Origin: Geobacter argillaceus
Lineage (GTDB): Bacteria > Desulfobacterota > Desulfuromonadia > Geobacterales > DSM-12255
DNA length: 64,000 bases
Direction: 5' to 3'
NCBI RefSeq assembly: GCF_007830735.1
Contig: NZ_VLLN01000016.1
Span: 35,112-99,111 of the forward strand
Shown: positions 28,590 to 38,306 of the stretch, piece by piece
Position numbering within the stretch: position 1 is the first letter of the stretch
How the letters are laid out: each line of letters starts with the position of its first letter
Notes under the pieces: model-generated
Seen by the model: only the letters and a program-made list of their open reading frames with translations
What the model was told of the DNA's origin: nothing
Databases searched by the model: none
Translations under genes and position numbers: made by a program

Positions 28590-30115
28590 GGGTTCTCCTC
28601 CCTGGTTTCATTGTCATTACTCTCCGATTCCGGTTCATCCTTCGCAGAAGTCAGTTTCTGCCACCCCTTGGCGAACGCTTTCATCTGCCGTGGCGTTTCC
28701 TGTCCGCAGGCTATGCGATAGGCTTCGCGAGCAGCAGCATAGAGTTTGCTCCGCCACATTTGCTTTGTTGGGATAGCATCATTGGAACCAATGGCTTCGA
28801 TATGATTCATGAGAAGTTGGAGATTACTTTCGACCGTTGTCCAATAATGGCTTGTAGCCGTCGAACCAAGCCCCTTACCATCGCTTGGATCAAGTTCCAG
28901 CCGATAAAGATATACCGCCGTATCCAACAGATTCGCCACGCTTTGTGCCGTTTGCACCTCACTGGCGTAGGTCGCACATCCAGTCTCAGTGCGGAATTGT
29001 CTTGAGATGTGAAACCTCGACTCAACAGAGTCCAGAATATCCTGCTTACCAGGGTTTCTGACCAATGCTCCGACCCATATGTCGATGGCCTCTCCTTCCA
29101 GATGGTTCAAGTTCAGGGCATGTGAAATGGTTCCGCCCGAAAGGTTGTACTGTAAAATCGCATCCAATTGCCGCCAAGGGCGAATATTCAGCCTTGCCCC
29201 AACCAAAAACCGTTCTTGTTTATTCTTCATTTTCCTGATCGCTACCGACGTATTGAATTCCTGTGGGAAGTCGGGATATGTGGCATATCGAAGCGCCTCT
29301 CCGTACAGCATTTTAGTGCCACCCTCTAAAAAACGAATTGCTCTTGAGAGGGGTGTCAACCGTCCCAAAAATGTTTCGCCAGACTTTGCATCTGTTACGT
29401 TCATCGGCATTTGTTCCCACACAGGGCGACCGAGCCAATTTTCGCCGGGCGATCCGCTCATAAAAAAAGACAACTCTTCAAAATCACATAGGTTTATACA
29501 AACCGTTTCCGCAACATCTTTTCCGACAAGAAATACGTGATACATCGAAGAGGTTATGCAAGGTGCATCTTTGGCAGAATCCGGGGTGGCAACTCCATTC
29601 CACAAAGGCCGAGATAGCAACCCGCAGGTTGAAAAATTCTGAATCGAGATCAGCCCAAGCACCAACTGAGTCAAATCAAATAACCTATCTGAGTTATTAG
29701 CCCCCTCATGATCAAAGAGAGTAGAGTTTGAGCCGCTCGCCAATGAAAAATCGAGCTTTGCGAGAGGTGTAAACGACTTTTCATCATTCTCCTTGGCAGG
29801 TTTCAAATTCGCCACCTGCAACCACGGCTTCGTCGGGTGGAACAACTCAAACGAATCCTTCCACTCCGTCAAGTACGTTCGCGCCGCTTCCGGCAAACGC
29901 TTCGGCACCTCGCACCATTCGTCATAATTCTTCGGTCCATCCAGCGCGGCATGGGCAACGCAGAGAAACAGTCGCATCAAGGCGACCCGCTCGTGCGGGC
30001 GTACCGCCAGATCGGCGTATTTCTCCCCTTCGGCAAGCACGCTGCACAAACTTGCCAGTTCTCGTCTGCCCGAGGAGCTTACAACCGGTATCCACGGGTC
30101 AAAGGCAACATTCAT
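28586..30115 (-). CDS. cse1: Type I-E Cascade large subunit Cas8e (Cse1)
   Basis: 509 residues. Opens NVAFDPWIPVV as in CasA, with VALMRLFLCVAHAALDGP and ELFHPTKPWLQ, then a region with FDLTQLVLGLISIQNFSTCG. Cas8e recognises the PAM and recruits Cas3. Overlaps cas3 by 4 bases. The middle part is more A/T-rich than flanking housekeeping genes. Confidence 0.95.
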   Translation of the reverse strand: MNVAFDPWIPVVSSSGRRELASLCSVLAEGEKYADLAVRPHERVALMRLFLCVAHAALDGPKNYDEWCEVPKRLPEAARTYLTEWKDSFELFHPTKPWLQVANLKPAKENDEKSFTPLAKLDFSLASGSNSTLFDHEGANNSDRLFDLTQLVLGLISIQNFSTCGLLSRPLWNGVATPDSAKDAPCITSSMYHVFLVGKDVAETVCINLCDFEELSFFMSGSPGENWLGRPVWEQMPMNVTDAKSGETFLGRLTPLSRAIRFLEGGTKMLYGEALRYATYPDFPQEFNTSVAIRKMKNKQERFLVGARLNIRPWRQLDAILQYNLSGGTISHALNLNHLEGEAIDIWVGALVRNPGKQDILDSVESRFHISRQFRTETGCATYASEVQTAQSVANLLDTAVYLYRLELDPSDGKGLGSTATSHYWTTVESNLQLLMNHIEAIGSNDAIPTKQMWRSKLYAAAREAYRIACGQETPRQMKAFAKGWQKLTSAKDEPESESNDNETREENP

Positions 30116-32673
30116 ACCCCCTCCTTTCCTGAAGTCTTCTCGACAAAAAGCCCCATCTCATCCGAATAAAACAGCCTGATTCCATCCTTCAGCCCTTTGG
30201 CCGCTACGCGCCCATCATCGCCGACAATACCGACGCAGTGGCTCTCGTAGATGTATTCCGTAAACTCCGGACACGGCTCCACCCGCTCGAAATGGTGCGC
30301 CGGAACCTTTACCAGATTTCTGTGGACAGCCTTGGCCGTGGCAAACCGGAACGTATCGCCGCCAAGTTCCGCCTGAGTAGCGTCAACAAAGAATGCATCC
30401 TGCTTGGTCATGCTGCGACAAAGCACCATCGACACCGTCTGCAGCTCATTCAGACGGGTCTGAACGCCTTCCTGATCATCAAGAGGGGGTTGCCAGATAT
30501 TGCTGCTCATCTGAGCTTTCATCCTCTTCGCCGAATCCGTGCCGTACCACTCGTTGTATAGTTGGAACCATGCATCCGGTTCATCATCTCGATCCTCGTA
30601 CGTCAGTTCGATCAACTGCCGTATCCGGGACGGGATCGTTACCCCTTCTGTCTGCGCCTGCCAGACTTCAAGAGAGCGGAGCAGAACAAATGGGGCGTAC
30701 ACTTTTGCCTTGCCGCCAAATGCCTCGATAATCGCTTTTGGCGGCATCCGGCGCAGTTCATCAAGAGGCTTCTCTTCCTCGATGATGCAGATACGCGGTG
30801 CATTTGCCGGTCTGTTTCCCCGCTCATGCCGCCAAAGCCGCCCGAGTCGTTGCAGCAGCATATCGGTTGGTGCCAGTTCGGTAATCAGGAGATCGGCATC
30901 GAGATCAACGCTTTGCTCCACCACCTGAGTGGATACGAGGATGGAACCGCATCTGGTCTCCCCATCTTTGCCGAAACGCTCCATCCATTCCTTTTCAAGC
31001 GACTCCCGCCGCCAATAGGGAAATCGCGAATGCAGCAACCCAAGGGGGAATTCACCGGCAACCAACTTCTTAAGCTGTTGGAACTGCTTCTGGGCCGCGC
31101 CGACAGTGTTGCAGATCCAGAGCACGGCCCCACCCTTGCGGGCTATCGCTATCGCCTCTTCGACGGCGTTTTCGGCAGTTGTGAAAGCCACCTGTATTTT
31201 CCGCGAAACTGGCGGAGTTGCCTCAACCGGATCGAGAGACGCTCCTTCTGTTCGGCCCGAGATAAGCGGATATGGTTGATCCGCGTTTTCAATCTCGTTG
31301 GCGTGAGTTGAGACAATCTGCCCGCGCCGCTTGCCTGTGAGTGTGGCTGAGAGGATGATTACGGTACAACCGAGCCCTTCGAGGGTGGAAATGAGCTTGT
31401 CGATGAGGGTTCCGGTGTAGATGTCATAGGAATGAACCTCGTCGAGAATCACCACCTTACCGGCAAGGGCGAAGTGCCGAACGAAGAAATGCTTGGCCGC
31501 AACAACGCCGAGCAGGGCCTGATCAACGGTTCCGACACCAAAGGCAGCAAGAAACGCCCGTTTGGCCGATGCAAACCAGTCTCTCCCGTTCCGTGCGTCA
31601 TCCGTCGATTTTTCCTGCCTGCCGTTTGATGCCGGGCTGAAATCCTGGTCATGCTGCAACAGCCACGAATTGCCGTGAATAAGCCGACTCCGGCCCGATT
31701 CGGGGGCAATGCGTTCAAGGAATTCGTTCATACGCAGATGTATCCGGTTACTGGTCGCCTGCGTCGGCAAGGCAAAGTAGATACCGCGTGCTTTTCCGTC
31801 TGCCATCAATTGATAGGCAGCGCCAAGCGCAGCCTCGGTCTTGCCCATCCCCATCGGCGCCTCGATCACATAGACACCTGGGCCGGTAATCGTTGCCAGC
31901 GTCCTTGCCTGCATATCGTTCGGCAAGAAGCCGAATATTTCCTTGAACGACAGCCCCGTTTTCAGCACCGGAGCGATAAGGCCTATGCTGTCAAGGGCAT
32001 GACGGGCAATAGTGGCAATATCTTCATCCGCAGTCCTGGGATCAGGGGAAAAGAATCGTTCGTCAGAGCCGATCCAATCGGCAACGGACGTAAGACCGGC
32101 AAGCCACCAGATTGCTGGCGATTCACCGCTTAAGGCTTCAAAGCGGTCCGTCGCCTTGAAGTAGTCCCAAATTCTTTGGGCATTCTGGAAGCGTTCGACG
32201 TTCCAATCAATACCACTGCGGGTGTCGGTGATCTGTTTGTCCGGCCTTATGCCGCGATCAGTGGGGAGATATTTCAGCCGACCATGATGGGCACCAAGCG
32301 CTGCGGCCACATACTTTGCGATGCCTCTGGCGACGCCCTTCTGAACCAGAAACTCCTGTACCGCTGAGTGTGAAACCTTGCCGTGATCAGGTTCTGTCCC
32401 TGTGTCCCAACAGCCGTTACGGGCAATAGTCGCCAGACCGTTTTCTGCAAGCCAAGCCTCACATTTGCGCTGGAAGCCTGGTGAGATCTTGCCGAGATCA
32501 TGGAGAGCGGCTAGAGCGCCAACCATCGAAGCCAACAGGTTTAAACGTTCGAGAAGTTCCGGCGACGATTCCGCGATACATTGTGCCACGCAGCCGACAT
32601 TTATCATGTGGTCGTAGACGGAGATGCCCGGCTTCCCGTCTGTAATGGTCTTCGCCCAAAAGTGAGTCATCAT
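30112..32673 (-). CDS. cas3: Cas3 nuclease-helicase
   Basis: About 853 residues from ATG 32673 (or 32670), just after GGAGGGGAG. N-terminal HD nuclease: YDHMINV, ALHDLGKISPGF, GAHHGRLKYLP. SF2 helicase: GMGKTEAALGAAYQLM (motif I), VVILDEVHSYD (motif II, DEVH), LSATLTGKR (motif III) and LQRLGRLWRHERG (motif VI). Shreds the DNA displaced by Cascade. First gene of the effector operon. The frame is open to 32793, but the extra 40 residues come from a sequence also found upstream of the neighbouring RAYT, so they are not cas3. Confidence 0.95.
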   Translation of the reverse strand: MMTHFWAKTITDGKPGISVYDHMINVGCVAQCIAESSPELLERLNLLASMVGALAALHDLGKISPGFQRKCEAWLAENGLATIARNGCWDTGTEPDHGKVSHSAVQEFLVQKGVARGIAKYVAAALGAHHGRLKYLPTDRGIRPDKQITDTRSGIDWNVERFQNAQRIWDYFKATDRFEALSGESPAIWWLAGLTSVADWIGSDERFFSPDPRTADEDIATIARHALDSIGLIAPVLKTGLSFKEIFGFLPNDMQARTLATITGPGVYVIEAPMGMGKTEAALGAAYQLMADGKARGIYFALPTQATSNRIHLRMNEFLERIAPESGRSRLIHGNSWLLQHDQDFSPASNGRQEKSTDDARNGRDWFASAKRAFLAAFGVGTVDQALLGVVAAKHFFVRHFALAGKVVILDEVHSYDIYTGTLIDKLISTLEGLGCTVIILSATLTGKRRGQIVSTHANEIENADQPYPLISGRTEGASLDPVEATPPVSRKIQVAFTTAENAVEEAIAIARKGGAVLWICNTVGAAQKQFQQLKKLVAGEFPLGLLHSRFPYWRRESLEKEWMERFGKDGETRCGSILVSTQVVEQSVDLDADLLITELAPTDMLLQRLGRLWRHERGNRPANAPRICIIEEEKPLDELRRMPPKAIIEAFGGKAKVYAPFVLLRSLEVWQAQTEGVTIPSRIRQLIELTYEDRDDEPDAWFQLYNEWYGTDSAKRMKAQMSSNIWQPPLDDQEGVQTRLNELQTVSMVLCRSMTKQDAFFVDATQAELGGDTFRFATAKAVHRNLVKVPAHHFERVEPCPEFTEYIYESHCVGIVGDDGRVAAKGLKDGIRLFYSDEMGLFVEKTSGKEGV

Positions 32674-32690
32674 CTCCCCTCCACCCATCC

Positions 32691-32733
32691 CCCACAAACC
32701 GTTGCGAGACAGTATCACAAGCCAATGACAAAG
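32691..32733. repeat. Left copy of diverged direct repeat flanking RAYT
   Basis: Begins CCCACAAACC and ends near GACAAAGT. A related copy, also opening CCCACAAACC, lies at 33431-33475 on the far side of the transposase. Both encode the same frame fragment (NGLWG) in the minus direction. Confidence 0.55.
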
Positions 32734-33383
32734 TGCGGGCGCGGCAAGCAGCGTCCCGACACAACATCCGGGTTTTCCTCGTCGTCGGCCCACTTGGCAG
32801 GGTTATCGGCAATATATTCCCGGATACCCGCCAATTCACCGTCGTCGCGGATGACCCGTTCATAATAATTGCGCTGCCACAACCGGCCCGAAAACAACGG
32901 CCAACCATATTCGTTCACCCCATGCACGTAGGCGTTTGTGGTCATGGATTTGAATGCCTGGACGATACGTCCTACAGACCCCGTCGCCGTACCGTAGGGG
33001 CGAACCTTGTGTTCGCCCGTCTTGCGAACCGTGCATTCGTCCGAAAAGCATGGGCGATCACAAGGATCGCCCCTACAACCAATCAGCATGATGATCCCGT
33101 GAAAATGGTTCGCCATGACCACGTATCCATCCAATGCCACATTCGGAAAACGTTCCGGCAGCTTTTCCCACACAGCCCGAACGACAGCCCCCGCCGGATT
33201 CAAGCACATCATCCCATCAACCACGGCCCCGAACAGGCATTCCCGCCCCTGCACGCAGACCGTCACGAAATAAGCACCGCCCGCAGAATAATCATAATCC
33301 TGCAGCCGGATCGACCGACGGTGATGAACGTCAGGGCATAGTTCATTCCGTTCCCCCTTCTCCCAACACCGCCCCCCCTCCAT
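32715..33383 (-). CDS. REP-associated tyrosine transposase (RAYT), start possibly frameshifted
   Basis: About 222 residues. Y1/HUH signature VVMANHFHGIIML, N-terminal block DVHHRRSIRLQDYDYSAGG, then GRIVQAFKSMTTN, RLWQRNYYERVI and IADNPAKWADDEENP. Such enzymes mobilise REP elements rather than inserting as classic IS. Homologues usually begin Met-Asn-Tyr just before the HHRRS block. ATGAACTATGCCC is present at 33346, but one base out of frame, so either a one-base deletion removed the native start or translation begins further upstream, for example at ATG 33383. A REP pair is inserted in frame at 32994-33076. Located directly upstream of cas3, same strand. Confidence 0.75.
   Translation of the reverse strand: MEGGRCWEKGERNELCPDVHHRRSIRLQDYDYSAGGAYFVTVCVQGRECLFGAVVDGMMCLNPAGAVVRAVWEKLPERFPNVALDGYVVMANHFHGIIMLIGCRGDPCDRPCFSDECTVRKTGEHKVRPYGTATGSVGRIVQAFKSMTTNAYVHGVNEYGWPLFSGRLWQRNYYERVIRDDGELAGIREYIADNPAKWADDEENPDVVSGRCLPRPHFVIGL
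32994..33076. repeat. REP pair (REPIN-like) inside RAYT
   Basis: Outer arms GTAGGGGCGA (32994-33003) and TCGCCCCTAC (33067-33076) are inverted copies. Inner hairpins GGGCGAACCTTGTGTTCGCCC and GGCGATCACAAGGATCGCC share core and loop with the pair at 25336-25413, but with the two units exchanged. Protein-level products are CRGDPCDRP and GEHKVRPYG. Confidence 0.8.
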
Positions 33384-33430
33384 CCGGCTTTCACAAAGGA
33401 GGGAGCCATCAAGACATCCCCTTCCCTCCC

Positions 33431-33475
33431 CCCACAAACCATTGCCGGATAGACTACCACAAACCAGCGACAAAA
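33431..33475. repeat. Right copy of diverged direct repeat flanking RAYT
   Basis: Partner of 32691-32733, opening CCCACAAACCATTGC. About three quarters of positions agree by eye. Confidence 0.55.
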
Positions 33476-33532
33476 TAAGTCACACTTAATTTAACAATCA
33501 CAATCCGGATGCGGGGCGGGGTAGCCCCACCC

Positions 33533-34045
33533 CTACGCCCTATTGGTCAACTCCAGCCACACCTGCGCCGTCATCCGGGCGTCGTCCAGCGCCCTGTGCC
33601 TCTGTGTCCCCGCCGGAAACTGGCCGAACAGGTGGCGGTAGACCGTATCCAGCCGGTGATTGGGGATATGGGGGAGTTTTTTACGGGCAAGGCGCACGGT
33701 GCAGTGCCAGCAGTTGGGGAGCCGATGTCCGAGAAGGTGAAGTTCGTGGCGGACAAAGGCACTGTCGAAGCTGGCATTGTGGGCCACCAGGGCCGCACTC
33801 CCGACGAACGCAAGAAACTCGGGCCAGACCTCTTCCGGGCCGGGTTTGCCGATAAGCATCTCTTCCGAAATGCCGTGCACCCGGAATGCACCGTAGCTTA
33901 TCGGCGCGCCGGTGCTGATCAGGGTGGCCAGTTCGGCCACGATAGTGCCGTCTTCGATGACTACGGCGCCGACCTCTATGACCCGCCCCCCTCGCCTCAT
34001 CGACAGACCGGTAGTCTCCACGTCCACCACCACGATACGCTCCAT
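33533..34045 (-). CDS. DEDDh 3'-5' exonuclease (DnaQ-like)
   Basis: 170 residues from ATG 34045, six bases after AAGGAG. Exo I VVDVETTGLS (Asp/Glu), Exo II VAHNASFDSAFV, Exo III HRALDDARMT with the diagnostic His. Length fits a stand-alone exonuclease of the PolC/epsilon type; no polymerase domain is attached. It may proofread or trim DNA or RNA ends. Confidence 0.9.
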   Translation of the reverse strand: MERIVVVDVETTGLSMRRGGRVIEVGAVVIEDGTIVAELATLISTGAPISYGAFRVHGISEEMLIGKPGPEEVWPEFLAFVGSAALVAHNASFDSAFVRHELHLLGHRLPNCWHCTVRLARKKLPHIPNHRLDTVYRHLFGQFPAGTQRHRALDDARMTAQVWLELTNRA

Positions 34046-34121
34046 TTGCTGCTCCTTCTCTCCCGTCTTGCCGAGCGCAACCGGGGCGACCGCACACACC
34101 CTATCGTATCAGACAGGATAC

Positions 34122-34148
34122 AAAAAAAGGGGGCCGGACAGGCCCCCT
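34122..34148 (-). terminator. Rho-independent terminator of maeB
   Basis: Minus strand: GGGGGCC - TGTCC - GGCCCCC stem followed by seven T. Confidence 0.85.
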
Positions 34149-34178
34149 CGTTCAGGTAACGTTACTGCAAAGAATTGC

Positions 34179-36437
34179 TCACGAATTCTGGGCATCCACC
34201 ACGGCGATGGCCGCCATGTTGACAATATCACTCACATCGTCGCCCCGCTGCAGGACGTGCACCGGCTTGTTCATACCCATCAGGATCGGACCGATCGCCT
34301 CGGCGCCACCCAGGTGGTGCAGGAGCTTGTAGCAGATGTTGCCGGAGTTCAGGTCAGGGAAGATGAGGACATTGGCAGCCTCTTTCAGTGACGCGAACGG
34401 GAAGCTCTTCTGCAGGATCTCCGTAACCACGGCGGTGTCCGACTGCATCTCCCCGTCAACGATCAGGCCCGGAGCCTTTTCCTTGACGATCTCCACGGCC
34501 CGCCTCACCTTCTTGGCCAGCGGATGGTTGGCCGAACCGAAGTTCGAGAAGGAAAGCATGGCAACCGTTGGTTCGATGTCCAGCAACCTCGCCTTTTCCG
34601 CAGCAAGGATGGCGGTTTCGGCCAGTTCCTCGGCGGTCGGGTCGATGCTGACCGTAGTGTCGCCCAGGAAGTAGATCCCCTTCTTGAAGACCATCATGTA
34701 GAGGCCGTGCACGCCGGAGAGTCCGCACTGTTTGCCGATCACCTCAAGGGCCGGGCGGATGGTCTCGGGGTAGTGGGTGTCAATACCGGCGAGCAGCGCA
34801 TCAGCATCACCCTGGCGCACCATCATGCAGCCGAAATGGGTACGGGACTTGCGGGTCATCAACCGCCTGGCCTCCGATTGGGTAAGCCCTTTGCGCTGCC
34901 GCAGCCGGAAGAGTTCGTCGGCGTATGCGTCGGACTTCTCATAGGTAGCCGGATCGATGATCGGTACGTTGCCGTTGAAGTCGAGTCCCAGCTCCTCCAT
35001 CTTGGCCGAGATCTTCTCCTGGTTCCCGATGAGGATCGGCTGGGCGATCCCTTCTTCCATGAGAACATGCACCGCCCTCAGGATCTTTTCGTTGTCCCCT
35101 TCCGGAAAGACGATCCGCTTCGGATCGCACTTGGCCTTGTTGATCAAGAGCCGCAGGGTTTCCTTGGCCTTTCCCTGCAATGCCTCCAGGTGCTCGACAT
35201 ACTTGTCCATGTCCTCGATCGGTTGGCGGGCCACCCCGGTCTCCATCGCCGCCTTGGCAACGGCAGGGGCCACTCTGAGCAGGGCGCGGGGATCGAACGG
35301 CTTGGGGATGATATAGTCACGGCCGAATGAGAATTTGACATTGCCATAGGCGCGGCAGACCGAATCCGGACACTCATCCCGGGCCAGTTCGGCCAGGGCA
35401 TAGACCGCTGCCTTTTTCATCTCCTCGTTGATGGAGGTGGCCCGAACATCAAGGGCACCACGGAAGATGAAGGGAAAACCGAGGACGTTGTTCACCTGGT
35501 TGGGATAGTCGGAACGACCGGTGGCGACAAGAACGTCGCCCCTGACCGCCCTGGCCTCTTCCGGGGTGATCTCCGGATCGGGGTTGGCCATGGCGAAGAT
35601 GATCGGGTTCACGGCCATTGTGCGCACCATCTCCGGAGTGAATGCCCCCTTGGAGGAGAGCCCGAACAGGACATCCGCCCCTTCTGCTACCTCTTCGAGG
35701 GTGCGAAACTTGGTATCGACGGCAAAGCGCTCCTTGTACTTGTTCATCCCCTCGCTGCGCCCCTGGTAGATGACCCCCTTGGTGTCACACATGACCAGAT
35801 GTTCCTTCTTCACCCCGAGGGAAATGGCCAGGTTGGCGCAGGCAATGGCCGCGGCCCCGGCACCGTTCACCACGATCCGTATCTCTTCGATCTTCTTGCC
35901 GATCAGCTCCAATGCGTTGATGAGGGCAGCCGAGGAGATGATGGCCGTGCCGTGCTGATCGTCGTGAAAGACCGGAATGTTCATGGTCTTCTTGAGCTCT
36001 TCCTCAATGTAGAAACACTCCGGTGCCTTGATGTCCTCCAGGTTGATACCACCGAAGGTCGGCTGCAGGAGCTGACAGGCCCGGATGATCTCGTCGGGGT
36101 TCTCGGTGTCGAGTTCGATGTCGAAGACGTCAATGTCGGCAAAGCGCTTGAAGAGAACCCCTTTCCCTTCCATGACCGGTTTGCCGGCCAGGGCGCCCAG
36201 GTTGCCGAGACCCAGCACGGCAGTGCCATTGGAGACAACGGCCACCAGGTTCCCCTTGGCCGTATACTTGTAGACATCTTCGGGATTCTTCTCGATCTCC
36301 AGGCAGGGCTCGGCAACACCCGGCGTATATGCCAAAGCGAGGTCCCGGGAAGTAAGGCACGGTTTGGTCGCAACAACCTCGATCTTGCCTTTACGCCCCA
36401 TGGAATGGTATTCTAGCGCATCAGTTTTCTTGGTCAT
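34179..36437 (-). CDS. maeB: NADP-dependent malic enzyme with phosphotransacetylase-like domain
   Basis: 752 residues from ATG 36437 (GGGGAGGA upstream). Residues 1-430 are malic enzyme: [36 protein letters not shown] and the dinucleotide site [15 protein letters not shown]. Residues about 430-752 are a phosphate acetyltransferase-like domain ([44 protein letters not shown]). This fusion is the MaeB architecture, in which the C-terminal domain is generally regulatory. Converts malate to pyruvate with NADPH. Confidence 0.96.
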   Translation of the reverse strand: MTKKTDALEYHSMGRKGKIEVVATKPCLTSRDLALAYTPGVAEPCLEIEKNPEDVYKYTAKGNLVAVVSNGTAVLGLGNLGALAGKPVMEGKGVLFKRFADIDVFDIELDTENPDEIIRACQLLQPTFGGINLEDIKAPECFYIEEELKKTMNIPVFHDDQHGTAIISSAALINALELIGKKIEEIRIVVNGAGAAAIACANLAISLGVKKEHLVMCDTKGVIYQGRSEGMNKYKERFAVDTKFRTLEEVAEGADVLFGLSSKGAFTPEMVRTMAVNPIIFAMANPDPEITPEEARAVRGDVLVATGRSDYPNQVNNVLGFPFIFRGALDVRATSINEEMKKAAVYALAELARDECPDSVCRAYGNVKFSFGRDYIIPKPFDPRALLRVAPAVAKAAMETGVARQPIEDMDKYVEHLEALQGKAKETLRLLINKAKCDPKRIVFPEGDNEKILRAVHVLMEEGIAQPILIGNQEKISAKMEELGLDFNGNVPIIDPATYEKSDAYADELFRLRQRKGLTQSEARRLMTRKSRTHFGCMMVRQGDADALLAGIDTHYPETIRPALEVIGKQCGLSGVHGLYMMVFKKGIYFLGDTTVSIDPTAEELAETAILAAEKARLLDIEPTVAMLSFSNFGSANHPLAKKVRRAVEIVKEKAPGLIVDGEMQSDTAVVTEILQKSFPFASLKEAANVLIFPDLNSGNICYKLLHHLGGAEAIGPILMGMNKPVHVLQRGDDVSDIVNMAAIAVVDAQNS

Positions 36438-36531
36438 GCATAGTCCTCCCCTGTTTTTAGTATTAGTAAAATAACTTTCTACCCCACCAACAATATTACC
36501 CAAATAACACAACCATTAGCAGAAGTTGGCT

Positions 36532-36561
36532 AAGATATGCCCATTTCTTCCACCCTGTCAA
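36532..36561 (-). promoter_or_regulatory. Sigma-70-type promoter for maeB
   Basis: Minus strand TTGACA (36556-36561), 18-base spacer, TATCTT (36532-36537). The predicted start gives a leader of about 90 bases. The remainder of the AT-rich 326-base gap (36438-36763) shows another TTGACA at 36619-36624 without a good -10, and no coding frame. Confidence 0.6.
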
Positions 36562-36763
36562 GGGTTTATTGATAATAAAATATAAACCTATTTTATTGGA
36601 ATAGATTCGTAAAACGCTTGTCAAGACCGGTCGATGTGTTAATAGAAAATGACACGGCTCATATTTAGCCATCCGGCAATTGGTTATCGGTCCGGCACAT
36701 TAATCACTAAGCAAATTTTCATTCAAAGTTTTTAGTCTACCAGCCAAAAAGGAAATTGCACCT

Positions 36764-37264
36764 ATGGAACGCCTGTGGGCACCCTGGAGGATGGAATACA
36801 TCCTGAACAACAAGTCAGCCGACTGCATCTTCTGCCTCCCGCCCGACCTGGAATGCGACCCGGAACGGTTGCTCCTGTACCGTACCGGACTCTCGCTGGT
36901 GATGCTGAACCGGTACCCTTACACCAACGGTCACCTGCTGATAGCACCCAACCGCCACACCGCCGAAATCGAAGGGCTCACGAGCGAAGAAATGCTCGAT
37001 CTCTTCCGGACCCTCGGGCTGTGCAAACGGATGCTGCAGGAAACGGCACGGCCCGACGGATTCAATGTCGGCATCAATCTCGGCCGTGCCGCCGGGGCAG
37101 GGGTCGAGGACCATCTCCACCTGCACATCGTGCCCCGGTGGGGTGGCGATACCAACTTCATGTCCGTCATCCCCGACGTACGGATCATGCCAGAAAACCT
37201 CACCGTCACCTTTGAGCGCCTCCTGCCGGCCTTTCAGACCGCGGCCCGCCGGCCTGAACCGTGA
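36764..37264 (+). CDS. HIT-family nucleotide hydrolase/transferase
   Basis: 166 residues. Histidine triad HLHLHIVPRW at about 124-133. N-terminal LWAPWRMEYI and a CIFC cysteine pair match the Ap4A-phosphorylase-like/HIT branch. Acts on dinucleoside polyphosphates or nucleotidyl-protein adducts in the family; substrate unknown here. Its stop overlaps the GTG start of the sugar kinase by 4 bases. Confidence 0.9.
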   Translation: MERLWAPWRMEYILNNKSADCIFCLPPDLECDPERLLLYRTGLSLVMLNRYPYTNGHLLIAPNRHTAEIEGLTSEEMLDLFRTLGLCKRMLQETARPDGFNVGINLGRAAGAGVEDHLHLHIVPRWGGDTNFMSVIPDVRIMPENLTVTFERLLPAFQTAARRPEP

Positions 37265-38232
37265 CAGCCACCAGGGACACCAGAGACGTCACACTGGCCA
37301 TCGACCTGGGAGGAACCAACCTCAGACTGGCCCTGATCAGCAGGGATGGATCGATCATTGCGCGGTTACGCCGCCCCACCTGCGTAACAGGCGGCCTGTC
37401 CGCGTTCGTCGATGGTCTTGGATCGGCCATTGAGGAGCTGCGCACCGAGGCGCTCCACCGGCACAGGGCCATTGTGGCCATCGGAGCCGGGGTTCCGGGA
37501 CTGGTGAATGGAGCAGGACTGCTCCACAAGGCGGTCAATCTCCCTTTTCTGGACGGTCTCAACATCAATGACCTGCTGCTGGCCACCACCGGGCTGCCGG
37601 CCGTTGCCGCCAATGATGCCAATGCCGCTGCCGTAGGAGAACTCCGCTTCGGAGCCGGACAACCGTTCTCGTCATTTCTCCTGTTCACCCTGGGGACCGG
37701 GGTTGGCAGCGGCCTGATCCTGAATGGCGCTCTCTGGACCGGACACGACGGCATTGCCAGCGAATTCGGCCATACCACGGTGGAGCCGGCGGGGATCGCC
37801 TGCCCCTGCGGCAACCGGGGGTGCCTTGAGCAGTATGCCTCGGCCAGTGCCTTGCTGACCGAGGCGCGACAGCAGCTGGATGCCGGCACCACAAGCATGC
37901 TCGCCGAAACCGACCGGGAGATGCTCACCGCTGAAACCGTCGGCCAGGCAGCTGTCCAGGGGGACCCGCTCGCCAGGCAGCTCCTGGCCCGCGCCGGGCG
38001 CTACCTGGGACAGGCCGCGGCCACGGCAGTCAATCTCCTCAACCTGGAGGCCTTTATCCTGACCGGCGGCATGGCCGCGAGCTTCCCCTTCATCGCTCCG
38101 GCCATGGCAGCGGAACTCAAGGCCCGCGCCTTTCCGGCGGCAACGAAGCGGGTACGGGTACTGCCCGGTACGCTGGGGGACGACGCCGGACTTCTGGGGA
38201 TGGCGGCACTGGCATGGGAAAAGGGGCTGTGA
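37261..38232 (+). CDS. ROK-family sugar kinase, probable glucokinase
   Basis: 323 residues from GTG 37261. ATP site IDLGGTNLRLALI at the start; NDANAAAVGE; LGTGVGSGLILNG; ROK zinc cluster CPCGNRGCLEQYAS (His upstream in GHTTVEP). Phosphorylates glucose or a related sugar. Translationally coupled to the HIT gene. No transcription-factor domain precedes the kinase. Confidence 0.9.
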   Translation: MTATRDTRDVTLAIDLGGTNLRLALISRDGSIIARLRRPTCVTGGLSAFVDGLGSAIEELRTEALHRHRAIVAIGAGVPGLVNGAGLLHKAVNLPFLDGLNINDLLLATTGLPAVAANDANAAAVGELRFGAGQPFSSFLLFTLGTGVGSGLILNGALWTGHDGIASEFGHTTVEPAGIACPCGNRGCLEQYASASALLTEARQQLDAGTTSMLAETDREMLTAETVGQAAVQGDPLARQLLARAGRYLGQAAATAVNLLNLEAFILTGGMAASFPFIAPAMAAELKARAFPAATKRVRVLPGTLGDDAGLLGMAALAWEKGL

Positions 38233-38283
38233 AGGGAGACAATCGTGATCAGCGAAGATCGCCGGTTCGAGGAGGCCAACAAA

Positions 38284-38302
38284 GGGACATTTTTCGGTCC
38301 CC
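38284..38302 (-). terminator. Weak terminator-like hairpin after ubiD-like gene
   Basis: Minus strand GGGGACC - GAAAAAT - GTCCC followed by TTTGTT, in the gap between the convergent kinase and decarboxylase genes. Confidence 0.35.
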
Positions 38303-38306
38303 GTCG

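Noticed and set aside
32674..32793. 40-residue N-terminal extension of cas3
   Set aside because: It derives from the repeat also found upstream of the RAYT and lies before a strong ribosome site and the conserved Cas3 start.
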